DNA of 35,309 bases from Cyanobacteriota bacterium (GCA_026389365.1 JAPLHZ010000340.1:1-35309), one strand, 5' to 3'. Positions 1 to 10,394 are shown, counted from the stretch's first letter. A program made the numbers and translations. The notes: generated from the sequence alone by a model not told the origin.

Positions 1-120
1 CTGACTTTTCTTCGTTTAAGTTAGCTATCTCTAATTGTCTTGAGATGTCTCATACTACTCACAAACGAGAATTAGATTCCTTATTAACTTTACGCTTTCA
101 GTCTTTTAAAAACATCAAGT

Positions 121-558
121 CTATTCCCTGTTAAGGTATAGCTCAGCCCCTACACCGACAAATACTGTGGCATCTTCTAGGGTGTCAAATTCCCCAAGGG
201 GTCTAGATTGATCAAAGTTACGATAAGTTCCGTCAGACCAAGGCTTCACTAAGGTATTAAAGGCGACATCGGGATTAGTCGATCGTGCTTTTTTGACCTC
301 ATCCATAATGATGGGTTTAAGATGAGCATGATTCTTTTGGGCGAGCTGAAAAATTTGACTTTCCCGTTTACTTCGTTCATTGACGTAGTTTTTAAGTTCG
401 CCAGTGGCTTGGGTTTCTACAGTCGCAACGGCATGACGATAACCAATAGTAATTGCGAGTGCAGAAAGCCCTACGATGGGTAATCCTAGCCAAAACATAG
501 ACTTATGAAAAATCGATCGGCGGATCGCTAAGGGAATATGCTTTGTAATCTGGTACAT
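121..558 (-). pseudogene. Truncated N-terminal part of a membrane sensor histidine kinase
   Basis: The 145-residue product has one hydrophobic helix at about residues 19-41 (SMFWLGLPIVGLSALAITIG), followed by an extracytoplasmic segment carrying KNYVNERSKRESQIFQLA and NHAHLKPIIMDEVKKA. That pattern matches the sensor region of a class of large cyanobacterial sensor histidine kinases, in which it is followed by a long coiled coil and HisKA/HATPase domains. Here translation stops after GVGAELYLNRE, so no catalytic domain is encoded. Downstream on the same strand, in another frame near positions 1-47, there is a coiled-coil-like stretch (ISRQLEIANLNEEKS) interrupted upstream by stops, which could be decayed kinase sequence. 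The likeliest reading is a gene broken by deletion or frameshift. A short free-standing membrane sensor cannot be excluded. Confidence 0.5.
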
Positions 559-750
559 CAGGACTAGGATTGGGTACGGAACAAGTAGACAAAAGTTAAT
601 TTAACCTAACATTGGACTTAGGGTTCCCTAAATCCTACACTGCATCATCAAATGGGTCAGTATCATCACCATAAAGATTGAGCTAAATCTACATTAACTT
701 GCAGATCCTCAGATTATCCATGCTCTACAGCGATATGCTGAATAACCTAA

Positions 751-1914
751 TCATAACGATCGGTAAAACTCCAGCAGATCTCTAGCAAGCGCTTTATTGG
801 TATAGTGAGATATACAACGTTGGTAGCCCGATCGTCCTAAGTTTTCTGCAAAGCTCCGATCGTCAATTAATTGCGAAAGCCGATCGCACAATGCATCTGC
901 ATCCCCTTCTGGAAACACTAACCCCGCATCTGCAATTACATTGGGAATCTCTCCGGAATCGGACCCTATTACCGGAATTGCCGCAGCCATTGCTTCAATT
1001 AATACATGGCCAAACTGTTCTTTCCAACCCGTGGCGGTTAATGTTTTGAATTGATAGGTTGTTTCCGACGGCAAAACCAATGTATTCATAGCGCTAATAT
1101 ACTGTGCAACTTGGTCATGTTTGACACTATCAAGTTGAATTAATTGGCTATCCAAGCCTAATTCTTGTGCAGTCTTGAGTAATTCATTCTTAAGTTCACC
1201 CCGTCCGAGAAGCAGTAGTTTAAACGATCGGTCTCCCAATGCTGCCGTAGCTTTCAATAAGGTATGTAAGCCCTTTTCGGGGACAAATCGACCGACAAAC
1301 CCAATCACAAATTCGTGATTTTGAATACCAAGACGCATTCTGATTTCTGTTGCATCTTGTGGTTTGAAAAGAGTTTCATCTACACCGAGTTGCGGCATAA
1401 TTTCCATGGGTCGATCGTAGCCTTTTTCTCGCAAAATTTCATAGCCAGCACTATTTCCAACAACAATACCATTAGTATTATTTAGATTATATTGTTCTAA
1501 CCAAGAGAATGGAAATTTCAAACTATAGGGCAAATTCCACCAAGTAAAGAAGAGCATTTTTGCTTTCAATCCCAGTAGTTTATTTAAGGTAATCAATTGA
1601 GCATAGGCCAAAGATTTTGAACCTTGTTCGACTTGTATGATGTCGGGCTTGAACGATCGCAGCAATTCAACTAACTCCCAACCAAAACATAATGCTCCTT
1701 GATTGTTTTCACTAAAGTTTGCGATCGGCACCACTCGAAAATTCCCATCCTGCCAACCTTTCGATTCAATGGTGTCGCGTATCACTCCGCCCGGTCTCCA
1801 TCGCTTGGGGACGACGATCGTAACTTCTAAACTCGGATCAAGTTGGGCTAAAAGACGGAACTTCTCACAATTGAGTTTAATAATATAGGAATGACTGACA
1901 ATGAGAATCTTCAT
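751..1914 (-). CDS. hpsO: GT4 glycosyltransferase, HpsO-like, hormogonium polysaccharide synthesis
   Basis: A 387-residue GT-B glycosyltransferase of family 4. The N-terminal half opens with a Rossmann strand (MKILIVSHSYI) and contains WRPGGV and IQVEQGSKSLAYAQ. The C-terminal half has the family signature GFVGRFVPEKGLHTLLKA and the donor-site region GHVLIEAMAAAIPVIGSD, with the conserved E-x7-E-type spacing. The enzyme should transfer a nucleotide-activated sugar to a growing glycan on the cytoplasmic side of the membrane. It lies 26 bp downstream of a GT2 gene and follows hpsL on the same strand, the arrangement expected for hpsL-hpsN-hpsO in filamentous cyanobacteria. The GT4 call is secure. 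The hpsO name rests on remembered similarity and context. Acceptor and sugar are unknown. Confidence 0.75.
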   Translation of the reverse strand: MKILIVSHSYIIKLNCEKFRLLAQLDPSLEVTIVVPKRWRPGGVIRDTIESKGWQDGNFRVVPIANFSENNQGALCFGWELVELLRSFKPDIIQVEQGSKSLAYAQLITLNKLLGLKAKMLFFTWWNLPYSLKFPFSWLEQYNLNNTNGIVVGNSAGYEILREKGYDRPMEIMPQLGVDETLFKPQDATEIRMRLGIQNHEFVIGFVGRFVPEKGLHTLLKATAALGDRSFKLLLLGRGELKNELLKTAQELGLDSQLIQLDSVKHDQVAQYISAMNTLVLPSETTYQFKTLTATGWKEQFGHVLIEAMAAAIPVIGSDSGEIPNVIADAGLVFPEGDADALCDRLSQLIDDRSFAENLGRSGYQRCISHYTNKALARDLLEFYRSL

Positions 1915-1940
1915 GACTAGTTGTTATTTGTTATTTTCTA

Positions 1941-2918
1941 TTATTTTCTATAAAGTGGATCGCGATCGCTGCACCATTGTCCGTTATCCCACAATCCCTT
2001 CACCTGCGACCATACCGCATCTCCAAAACCCAGCATATAAAAGACAAGTCGTGATACAACCTTTAATGGTGAACCCGACTTATGGCAGGGCGGACGACCT
2101 AAAACATGACAATCAAACAGTCGGCCATAAAAACGCAAACATTGCGCAAGGGTCAAATGCTTTAATCCCATAATGAAATGATTATGGTAGAAGGTCATTT
2201 GATAGCTTAAGGACTTTGTTGTAATATCATGACAACCGCCTGTTTCCTCGCCTAAATGAACCAAATGGGACAGTGGATCATACCAAATCAAATAGGGCGT
2301 TTTGCGAAATCCTAATCCAAAATCCGATTCCTCTCGTACCGCACTGCCACGATATCGCTCATCAAACCAAATGCCTTGTTCAAAGAAGATCTCGCGACGA
2401 TAGGACATATTGCAACCCCTTGCACTCAAAACCTGTTGTGGTTTGACAGTATGAACTAGATTGATATGGTACCAAGCGATCGCCGGATCCATGGCTTCTG
2501 GGGGGAGATCTTGTATTTCTAAATCACTAGAATGGTCTGCCAACTTCATCCGATCGAATACCCGTCCAGCCACACCGCCCACCTCAGGCCGATCGTAATT
2601 CTTTTCATGAGCGGCCAAATATCCCGCAGGCAATTCAACATCATCATCAACAAAAACTAAAACCTCACCTTTGGCCCGTCGAACCCCATAATTTCGTGCT
2701 CCCGGTAAGCTGGCCCAATCTAATTTAAAAAGTTTGATTTTGCCATATTCAGCCATTTGATTCAGGAAACGATCGGTCTCTGGTTCATGGTGGGTGGTTT
2801 GGTCTACAACAATGACTTCAAATGCAGGATAATCTTGTTTCAAAACATCATTAATTGAATTAATTAATGCCTGTTCTCGACCATAGGTTGCGATGATAAC
2901 TGAAATAAAATGTGTCAT
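1941..2918 (-). CDS. hpsN: GT2 glycosyltransferase, HpsN-like
   Basis: A 325-residue GT-A family 2 glycosyltransferase. Residues 4-12 (FISVIIATY) start the nucleotide-binding fold, VIVVDQTT marks the nucleoside site, and VFVDDDVELP near residue 90 supplies the DxD-type metal/UDP motif. WASLPGARNYGVRRAKGE fits the GT2 fold, and RGCNMSYRREIF is the typical acceptor-side loop. A catalytic-base region is probably REESDFGLG near residue 195. The protein lacks the membrane helices of processive synthases, so a single-addition transferase is likely. It sits between hpsL and a GT4 gene on the same strand, which supports a role in secreted polysaccharide that aids gliding and hormogonium movement. The GT2 assignment is firm; the hpsN name is inferred from context and resemblance. 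Confidence 0.75.
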   Translation of the reverse strand: MTHFISVIIATYGREQALINSINDVLKQDYPAFEVIVVDQTTHHEPETDRFLNQMAEYGKIKLFKLDWASLPGARNYGVRRAKGEVLVFVDDDVELPAGYLAAHEKNYDRPEVGGVAGRVFDRMKLADHSSDLEIQDLPPEAMDPAIAWYHINLVHTVKPQQVLSARGCNMSYRREIFFEQGIWFDERYRGSAVREESDFGLGFRKTPYLIWYDPLSHLVHLGEETGGCHDITTKSLSYQMTFYHNHFIMGLKHLTLAQCLRFYGRLFDCHVLGRPPCHKSGSPLKVVSRLVFYMLGFGDAVWSQVKGLWDNGQWCSDRDPLYRK

Positions 2919-2954
2919 ATCAATAAACCAGTTGATTTGTAGGTTGTCCTGTAG

Positions 2955-3074
2955 AGATCCCCCTAAATCCCCCTTGTTAAAGGAGGACTAAGAATTGTTC
3001 ATGTTCTTCCTTATGACGGGAATACTAAAAACCATTCATGTTCCCCCTTTAGCAGGGAGGGCTAGAGGGGATCT
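2955..3074. repeat. Imperfect inverted repeat overlapping the hpsL stop codon
   Basis: The left arm starts AGATCCCCCTAAATCCCCC and the right arm, read on the other strand, starts AGATCCCCTCTAGCCCTCC. The arms match at roughly two thirds of positions over about 35 bp and enclose a roughly 50 bp centre. GATCCCCCTAAATCCCCC-type sequences are dispersed repeats in many cyanobacterial genomes. The right arm contains the last three codons and stop of hpsL (Asp-Pro-Leu-stop), so the element has either landed at or become part of the end of that gene. It could fold into a large hairpin in the hpsL-hpsN transcript. Confidence 0.6.
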
Positions 3075-4687
3075 ACTTCTATCTCTTTATCTAATTCTGG
3101 TAGTTTTAAAATAACCCCCGCCATAAACCAGTAATATACCGCCACGGGATCGACATCCAATGGATAGTAATAGGTGTTGTAGCTAATAAACAAAACAAAC
3201 ACCCAAAGTGCCGCACCCGTTCCCCGAAGGTTTTTGTCTTTTACCTTGCGATATGCCTTAAAGGTCGCGATCGTTAGAGTGGTCACAACAGCCAACAAAA
3301 GCAACACCCCGATCGGACCTAATTCATAAAGTACTTTGGGATAGTACGTCTCTATTAGTTTTGTTTCCCCAAATGCCCGTGCTGAGTTGGTCGCCCGTCC
3401 CAGTCCCCGTCCCAAGATCCCTACAGCATCTCCCACAAATTCAAATTGACCTGCAATGAAATCCGTGGGAGGAGACGCTTCCCACCGGCTTGAAAAACTA
3501 TCAATCCGCTCTTTTACAATATCTGGAAATGTAGCTATAGCGCCAACGATCGCAAATCCCAACACTATTGCAATAGGTAAAAAACGTTTTAAATTTGTGA
3601 CTTGGCCCGTGATAGATAATAGCGTAATCGACGCGATCGGGACAATAATTAATGCAATTCGCTGACCTGATAGGACTGCCATTAAGAAGTTCAGTGCCAT
3701 CGCCACCATACCAATGATTCGCCAAATCCATTTACGATCGCAGAATGCTGTGGCGAAACTTGTAAATGCACTCATAATCAAATACCAACCCCATTGCCAA
3801 GGTGCAACAAAGGTTCCCGGCAACCGAATTACGCCCTGTTCGGGACTATAAAGCAATGATCCACCCACCAGACATCGCGATTCAATGGAGGCTTTGAAGA
3901 GTTCTGAACCACTGCCAACCGTGCCTTCACAGCGGCCTGTTTTCAAAAACATATATTGCAAAAATCCGAGACTACAACAGATAACAACTAATGTGGTCAT
4001 GACCCGTATTAGAAAATAGAAGTCACGTTTTGTTTTGAGTAAATAGTAGGCACAAGGAATCAGAGGTATATAGCCAAGAAAGACTTTTAGCCCTAAGATT
4101 CCCATCAGAAAAGGTTTTTCAGTTTTGGGACTAAACTGCTGTAATCCATTCACAAAGATCAAGACTAAAAGGCAATAGCCCAAAAGTAACATCAATGGTA
4201 TTTTTAAATTAACTGGCATAATAAACGGCAAACTTTTAGCTTTACAAGTTTGATATAAAGCAATGACAGCGGGGATATAGAAGGCATCTTTAGCAAGTTG
4301 TAAAACAGGATTGTCTCCGCCCCCGATCGCATAGGTAATTGATCCGCCCAGGGGTAAATAAATCAAAAATGCATATAAGGCTTTTTCAGGATATTTAAAT
4401 GAACTCAATATAATAAAAATTCCAGCAAAGCCCCCAATGCCTCCTTTAATCCCACCCAAAACGCTACCAATTCCCCCGATTACAACTGAGACCACCACGG
4501 CCATGGTCATGAATTGGCTTAGTTCCTGTTTTGCTTTGTTTACCTTGCGTTTTTCGAGTTGTTGTTCTTTTGGGGTCAGCGGCACAACTTCGATCGGCGC
4601 TTCGATCGGCTGATTCTTTTTAGACTTATTCAATTTGCCTTTTTTAGTATTTTTGTTAGGTGGTTTCTTTAGAATTTTTTTTGGCAT
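3062..4687 (-). CDS. hpsL: HpsL, O-antigen ligase/polymerase-like membrane protein
   Basis: A polytopic membrane protein of about 541 residues from the chosen start. A very basic N-terminus (MPKKILKKPPNKNTKKGK) precedes about ten hydrophobic segments. Recognisable stretches are FLIYLPLGGSITYAIGGGD, GRCEGTVGSG followed by LVGGSLLYSPEQGVIRLPG, GTFVAPWQWGWYLI, LGRGLGRATNSARAFG and YNTYYYPLDVDPVAVYYW. These resemble the cyanobacterial HpsL family, related in topology to O-antigen ligase and Wzy polymerases. The probable role is polymerising or transferring hormogonium polysaccharide at the plasma membrane. The frame is open upstream to an ATG at 4762, but that stretch is made of CTAGTCC-like repeats typical of intergenic DNA, so the ATG at 4687 is preferred. 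The stop lies inside an inverted repeat. The two glycosyltransferase genes follow on the same strand. Confidence 0.85.
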   Translation of the reverse strand: MPKKILKKPPNKNTKKGKLNKSKKNQPIEAPIEVVPLTPKEQQLEKRKVNKAKQELSQFMTMAVVVSVVIGGIGSVLGGIKGGIGGFAGIFIILSSFKYPEKALYAFLIYLPLGGSITYAIGGGDNPVLQLAKDAFYIPAVIALYQTCKAKSLPFIMPVNLKIPLMLLLGYCLLVLIFVNGLQQFSPKTEKPFLMGILGLKVFLGYIPLIPCAYYLLKTKRDFYFLIRVMTTLVVICCSLGFLQYMFLKTGRCEGTVGSGSELFKASIESRCLVGGSLLYSPEQGVIRLPGTFVAPWQWGWYLIMSAFTSFATAFCDRKWIWRIIGMVAMALNFLMAVLSGQRIALIIVPIASITLLSITGQVTNLKRFLPIAIVLGFAIVGAIATFPDIVKERIDSFSSRWEASPPTDFIAGQFEFVGDAVGILGRGLGRATNSARAFGETKLIETYYPKVLYELGPIGVLLLLAVVTTLTIATFKAYRKVKDKNLRGTGAALWVFVLFISYNTYYYPLDVDPVAVYYWFMAGVILKLPELDKEIEVDPL

Positions 4688-4814
4688 AGGACTAGGGATG
4701 GGACTAAGGTTTGGGACTAGGGGGATCCAAACGTTCGCAGCAGTCTTACTTAGAATTCCCATTTCTATCCGAAATTCTCCGAAACGGTCTACTTAAGATT
4801 TTGCGATCGATTTC

Positions 4815-7508
4815 CTACAGCGAACCCCGCACTAAAATTACAGTCTGAGTCGATCGTCTGGCGATTTCCTCGGGAATATTTCCCTTCAATACCTGCTGCA
4901 AAAGTCCCCACTGAGTCGCTCCGAGCAAAATCACATCGCAGTCATTCTGTTGGGCCAAATTAAACACCGCATCCGAAATCGAGGTATTGCACACGGAGAT
5001 CGAATGGGTGATACACCTTACTCGTAGTTGAACTTGATTACAAGCTTTATTCAGGGCGCTGATGCTGACTTCTGGCGGTATGTTTGGAGCGCTGACATGA
5101 CACAGAAAAGCTTCAGGCGCTTGAGTGTTTTTCATCAGACCCGGAAGCCACTGAATCGCCCGGGAGGAATTTGGGCCGCCTGCAGTGGGAATTAGCCAGC
5201 GTTCTCGAAGCTTTGCGTTAATGCCCCATTTAATCAACATCACATCACATCTCACTTGTTGAATTAGAGCATCAACGACTTCTCCAAAAATCCGATCGGG
5301 GGTGTCTGTTCCTCCTTTCCAATTGCTAATCAATAGATCAATATGCCGATCGCGAACGACTTCTAAAATAGCACTGGCAATGTCATGAGACACCCGAATT
5401 TGGGTATGAATCGAAATACCATAGCGATCGCGCAATGGTTTGACTTTTCGCAAAAGACGGCGTTCCTCTACGGTTGAGACGGTGGTTTCGGCGGGCGATC
5501 GTAATCGCGATACTGGAATTACTATCAAACATTCCAATTCATAATGTCTTTGCTGGGCAATGGCGGCGGCAAGTTCTAAAAGCTGCAATGCGGTGTCGGG
5601 GTTGGAGAGTGGAACAAGAATGCGGCCTCGACCGATCGCAGGAGCGCGGGTTTGATAAACCAAATAAGAGGGTTCATTTTTTGCAAGGCGCGGATCATGG
5701 GTTTGGATATTACCGCTGAGTTGTTCAGACTCGACTCGAATAATGTCGGCGCGGGTAATGATGCCCACAAGCTGCGATCGATCCACCACGGGCAAATGAC
5801 CAATATGATAGCGATTCATCCAATAAATCACCTGAGGTAATGGATCATGCGATCGTACACTGATGGGATTTCGGGTCATGATATCTGCAATGGTTTGAAT
5901 GGCCGCTAATCCATTGATCGAATCATTGATATTAATGGCTGACAATTCATCCTTCGTCACAGGATTCATATCATGAATTGGAGTTGTCGCAATTTGAAGT
6001 TCACTGAATTTAGTAAAATCTGACGAAGTAACAATTCCTATGAATTTCCCATCATCTAGAACGGGTAATCCATGGTGCTGCGATCGGGTAAATAAAAGTT
6101 TTGCATCCACAATTGAAACAGTACTACTAATTGTCTCCAATTGACGCGTCATAATATCAGCAGCAGTGAGCTTACTAAGGCGATTTTCAAGCTGTTGGGA
6201 TGGTTTTAAATGGATGCCATTCCAAGCCAAAATATGTTTGTAAACAGAACCCTTTGAAATCTCCTCAGCAACCAAATATGCCGTCACAGATGAAATCATT
6301 AAGGGTAATACAATTGAAAATTCTTGCGTCATCTCAAAAACAATGACGATCGCTGTCATTGGTCCCCGCGTCACCGCACTAAAAAAAGCACCCATTCCAG
6401 CCAACGCAAATGTCACGGCAAATCCTGCGCCAGCTTGAGTGCCTATTGGTAAATGGAGCCAATGGTTTAAAAACTGGGCCAAAAAACAAACTAAATATCC
6501 AAGCATTGATCCCAAAATCAATGACGGTGCAAACAATCCCCCCGGTGCGCCGGATCCCATGGCCACCAAGGTCAATCCAAATTTGACGGCAAAAATCAAT
6601 AGAATTAAATGCCAGGAAAATTCACTAGTGCGCCATACTTCCTGCAAACTGGCATTATCTCTTAGTGTTGCGGGCAATAGGGCCACGAGTAGTCCAGAGA
6701 CAAGACCCGCGATCGCAATCTTTCCCGGCAAACTCAAATGCAAACGCTTATAAATTTTCAGGCTTTGCAAAATTCCGCGAATAAAAACAACGCCCAATAG
6801 CCCCGCTAACACTCCAAGCAACACAAAAAATGGAATTTCGATAGCATTAAAATAGGGTTCGATACTCATCCAACTGGGGCTAAAGGTGAACTCCTGCCCA
6901 CCCAATTGTCGAGACACAACAGCGCCCACAAATGACGCAACGATAGCCGTCCCCAGCGTCAATCCCGACACATCCTGCAATAATTCTTCAATGACAAAAA
7001 GTACGCCTGCGATCGGGGCATTAAAACCCGCCGCCAGTCCCGCTGCTGCGCCCGCCGCCAACAATTGCCGCCGATGGTCGGGTGACGTGGGAAACCAATT
7101 GCTAACCTGGGACGCGATCGCCGCCCCAAGCTGTACCGTCGGTCCTTGCCGTCCCAGCGTCAACCCAGCCCCCAGGGTCAAAATCGTACTGGTTAGTTTT
7201 ACAAAAGCAATTCGCCCCGTTAAGGGCATGGGCAAATACGCCAGTGCCGCCTTAACTTGGGGAATGCCACTGCCTGAAGCTTCAGGAGCCAGCCGTTGAA
7301 TCAAGATTCCCGCTAAGCCACCGCCGATTGCGCCAAAAAGAGGGAGAGCCAGTATCGGTGGCAACAGGTCGGCCCCAGCCAACCGCCAGCCGCCCAGCCA
7401 GCCAACCCCCATCTTCAACATCACCGCCGCCAGTCCCGATAGTAATCCAATTAAAGACGCTTCAAGAATGGCGATTTGTTTGGGGCGGAGGGAGACGAGG
7501 TGGGGCAT
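4815..7508 (-). CDS. ClC-type chloride channel/antiporter with CBS pair and two USP domains
   Basis: An 897-residue membrane protein. Residues 1-430 form the ClC core: GSGIP at 79-83, the GRxGP element at 119-123, GFNAPIAGVLFVIEEL at 161-176 (with the E-E pair of the intracellular proton glutamate) and GGLFAP at 323-328. A CBS pair follows at about 450-605 (two copies starting DIMTR). Two universal-stress-protein-like domains fill about 635-895; the last contains DCDVILLGATQWG. Such proteins move chloride or related anions, and the CBS domains usually sense adenine nucleotides. The external gating glutamate of the GREGP motif is glutamine here (GRQGP, Gln121), which in characterised antiporters would remove proton coupling. 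The gene starts 18 bp after ilvE on the same strand. Whether it is a channel or an exchanger is open. Confidence 0.9.
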   Translation of the reverse strand: MPHLVSLRPKQIAILEASLIGLLSGLAAVMLKMGVGWLGGWRLAGADLLPPILALPLFGAIGGGLAGILIQRLAPEASGSGIPQVKAALAYLPMPLTGRIAFVKLTSTILTLGAGLTLGRQGPTVQLGAAIASQVSNWFPTSPDHRRQLLAAGAAAGLAAGFNAPIAGVLFVIEELLQDVSGLTLGTAIVASFVGAVVSRQLGGQEFTFSPSWMSIEPYFNAIEIPFFVLLGVLAGLLGVVFIRGILQSLKIYKRLHLSLPGKIAIAGLVSGLLVALLPATLRDNASLQEVWRTSEFSWHLILLIFAVKFGLTLVAMGSGAPGGLFAPSLILGSMLGYLVCFLAQFLNHWLHLPIGTQAGAGFAVTFALAGMGAFFSAVTRGPMTAIVIVFEMTQEFSIVLPLMISSVTAYLVAEEISKGSVYKHILAWNGIHLKPSQQLENRLSKLTAADIMTRQLETISSTVSIVDAKLLFTRSQHHGLPVLDDGKFIGIVTSSDFTKFSELQIATTPIHDMNPVTKDELSAININDSINGLAAIQTIADIMTRNPISVRSHDPLPQVIYWMNRYHIGHLPVVDRSQLVGIITRADIIRVESEQLSGNIQTHDPRLAKNEPSYLVYQTRAPAIGRGRILVPLSNPDTALQLLELAAAIAQQRHYELECLIVIPVSRLRSPAETTVSTVEERRLLRKVKPLRDRYGISIHTQIRVSHDIASAILEVVRDRHIDLLISNWKGGTDTPDRIFGEVVDALIQQVRCDVMLIKWGINAKLRERWLIPTAGGPNSSRAIQWLPGLMKNTQAPEAFLCHVSAPNIPPEVSISALNKACNQVQLRVRCITHSISVCNTSISDAVFNLAQQNDCDVILLGATQWGLLQQVLKGNIPEEIARRSTQTVILVRGSL

Positions 7509-7526
7509 CGCGAATTTCCATAAAGG

Positions 7527-8438
7527 CTATAGCGGTACGGTGAAAACCCAATCTTTGTATTTGGGATCGCGGTTTTCCGTAATGGCCGTCACTTGGGCGC
7601 GCAATCTGTCCGTAATTGGACGATCGGGTTTCAAATCGTACATCTCAATGCGCTTCACGGGCGTAATTTTGGCAGCAGTTCCGCTCAAAAACACCTCATC
7701 AGCAATAAAGAGTTCTGATTTATCCACCGGACGCTCTATGACTGGAATACCCATATCACGGGCGATCGTCAAAATACTGTCTCGGGTAATCCCTTCCAAA
7801 ATATCTTGCTCAAAACCGGGAGTAATAATCGTTCCATTACGAACAATGAAAATGTTCATGCCCGAGGCTTCACTCACTTTCCCATTAGAATTCAGCAAAA
7901 TCGCCTCATCAAAGCCCGACTCTACCGCTTCAGTCTTCGCCAAGGACGAGGTGATGTATGCGCCACTGATTTTCCCACGCAATGGCAAACTACGGTCTTC
8001 CTGACGACACCAAGAGCTAATGCGGCAGCTCACGCCATCGGGGGAAAGATAGTCGCCCAGCTCAATGCCATAGACGAAGAATTCTTTCTCGATATTGTGG
8101 AGGCGTGGGGCGATGCCGAGACCTGAAGTGTAGACAAAGGGGCGAATGTAGAAAGACGTTTTCGGCTGATTCTTCTTCACAAACTCTGTAATGGTTGCAA
8201 AAATCTTCTCAGCAGGCAGGTCGAAATTCAATAACCGGGCGCTCTTGCTTAAACGATCGGCATGACGATCGAGGCGAAATAGCAAAATCTGGTTCGGATT
8301 CGCAGGATCCGGAATGCCACGTAATCCACCAAATGCTCCGGTTCCATAGTGCAATGCATGGGTCGCGATCGAAATGGTTGCATCTTTGAAGGGTACAAAG
8401 TTTTTCTCGAAATAGGCAATCGGCAGAAAATTATCCAT
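7527..8438 (-). CDS. ilvE: Branched-chain amino acid aminotransferase
   Basis: A 303-residue fold-type IV PLP enzyme that transfers the amino group between glutamate and the 2-oxo acids of leucine, isoleucine and valine in the cytosol. Features visible are HALHYGTGAFGGLRG at 28-41, the PLP lysine in LRGKISGAY (Lys156), AKTEAVESGFDEAILLNSNG, the cofactor-binding SEASGMNIF with Glu190, and the phosphate-binding GITRDSI and SGTAAKITPV regions. Length is normal for the family, and FYIRPFVYTSGLG is characteristic of the IlvE rather than the D-amino-acid aminotransferase branch. The gene diverges from purA and reads toward the ClC gene, with which it may be co-transcribed. The ATG start gives the expected N-terminus. 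Confidence 0.93.
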   Translation of the reverse strand: MDNFLPIAYFEKNFVPFKDATISIATHALHYGTGAFGGLRGIPDPANPNQILLFRLDRHADRLSKSARLLNFDLPAEKIFATITEFVKKNQPKTSFYIRPFVYTSGLGIAPRLHNIEKEFFVYGIELGDYLSPDGVSCRISSWCRQEDRSLPLRGKISGAYITSSLAKTEAVESGFDEAILLNSNGKVSEASGMNIFIVRNGTIITPGFEQDILEGITRDSILTIARDMGIPVIERPVDKSELFIADEVFLSGTAAKITPVKRIEMYDLKPDRPITDRLRAQVTAITENRDPKYKDWVFTVPL

Positions 8439-8507
8439 AGGTCTCAGGCAAAAATTATAGAGATATAGCGGTGGACAAGCGTTAGCAGGCGGATCTCAAA
8501 AATTAAT

Positions 8508-8537
8508 TTGACACAAGATCCACTTGCTGACGATAAT
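8508..8537 (+). promoter_or_regulatory. Likely sigma-70-type promoter of purA
   Basis: A TTGACA hexamer at 8508-8513 is followed, after 18 bp, by GATAAT at 8532-8537. It lies 43 bp upstream of the purA start in the purA/ilvE divergent gap. The call is by consensus match only. Confidence 0.5.
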
Positions 8538-8571
8538 TGTAGGCTGTTGAAAACTTTATCATTGTTTTTGA

Positions 8572-9906
<1,335 letters not shown>

Positions 9907-9997
9907 CAATAGGTTGAAGAATATAAATTCTTATGGTCTAGGTTGGGTTTGACGGCGGTTTAAAATTTAGTGAAGACATCGAAGGTAGAGTTTCATC

Positions 9998-10294
9998 ATG
10001 GCAAAGTTTTCAATCGAAGCGACCAAGCGTCCTGAAGGTAGCAAACCCAACGCACTCCGACGCGCGAACCTTGTACCTGCGACGATGTATGGTCACAATG
10101 GAACAGAATCCGTTCAATTGACCGTTGATGCAAAGACTATTGAATTGCTGATCCGTGATGCGGGCCGAGGCGGCATGGTGGAATTGAATGTTCCTGAGTT
10201 GAACTACACCACAGGCGCACGAATTCAAGAAGTTCAGTCCCATCCTTGGAGGGGCTATTTGTATCACGTTAGCTTCAAAGCGAACAAAGGCTAA
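9998..10294 (+). CDS. rplY: 50S ribosomal protein L25 (short form)
   Basis: A 98-residue protein beginning MAKFSIEATKRPEGSKPNAL, with RRANLVPATMYGHNG, IELLIRDAGRGGMVELNVPE and EVQSHPWRGYLYHVSF. This is the 5S-rRNA-binding L25 beta-barrel in the short cyanobacterial form, without the CTC-type C-terminal extension. Binding of L25 to 5S rRNA helps assemble the central protuberance of the large subunit. The gene follows purA after 91 bp and ends 25 bp before a strong bidirectional terminator, so it is the last gene of this plus-strand unit. Confidence 0.92.
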   Translation: MAKFSIEATKRPEGSKPNALRRANLVPATMYGHNGTESVQLTVDAKTIELLIRDAGRGGMVELNVPELNYTTGARIQEVQSHPWRGYLYHVSFKANKG

Positions 10295-10319
10295 GCTATC
10301 TTTTTAGATTTGTTTTAAT

Positions 10320-10364
10320 AAAAACCGTACTTTTCTTGAATGCAAAGGTACGGTTTTTGTTTTA
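10320..10364. terminator. Bidirectional Rho-independent terminator after rplY
   Basis: AAAAACCGTAC at 10320-10330 pairs perfectly with GTACGGTTTTT at 10348-10358 around a 17-nt loop. Runs of T follow on the plus strand and also on the minus strand, so the hairpin can end both the purA-rplY transcript and the converging toxin-antitoxin transcript. Confidence 0.85.
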
Positions 10365-10394
10365 AAGGGGCGGACCAGGGGAATGGAGAGAGTC

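Noticed and set aside
1901-2173. 90-codon plus-strand frame at the end of the GT2 gene
   Set aside because: Lies antisense to hpsN coding sequence; no similarity and no plausible translation start context.
4688-4762. Longer hpsL N-terminus from the ATG at 4762
   Set aside because: The extra 25 codons read through CTAGTCC-type repeats typical of intergenic DNA and lack family similarity; the ATG at 4687 begins the expected basic N-terminus.
7468-8004. 178-codon plus-strand frame
   Set aside because: It overlaps ilvE on the other strand and has no recognisable similarity.
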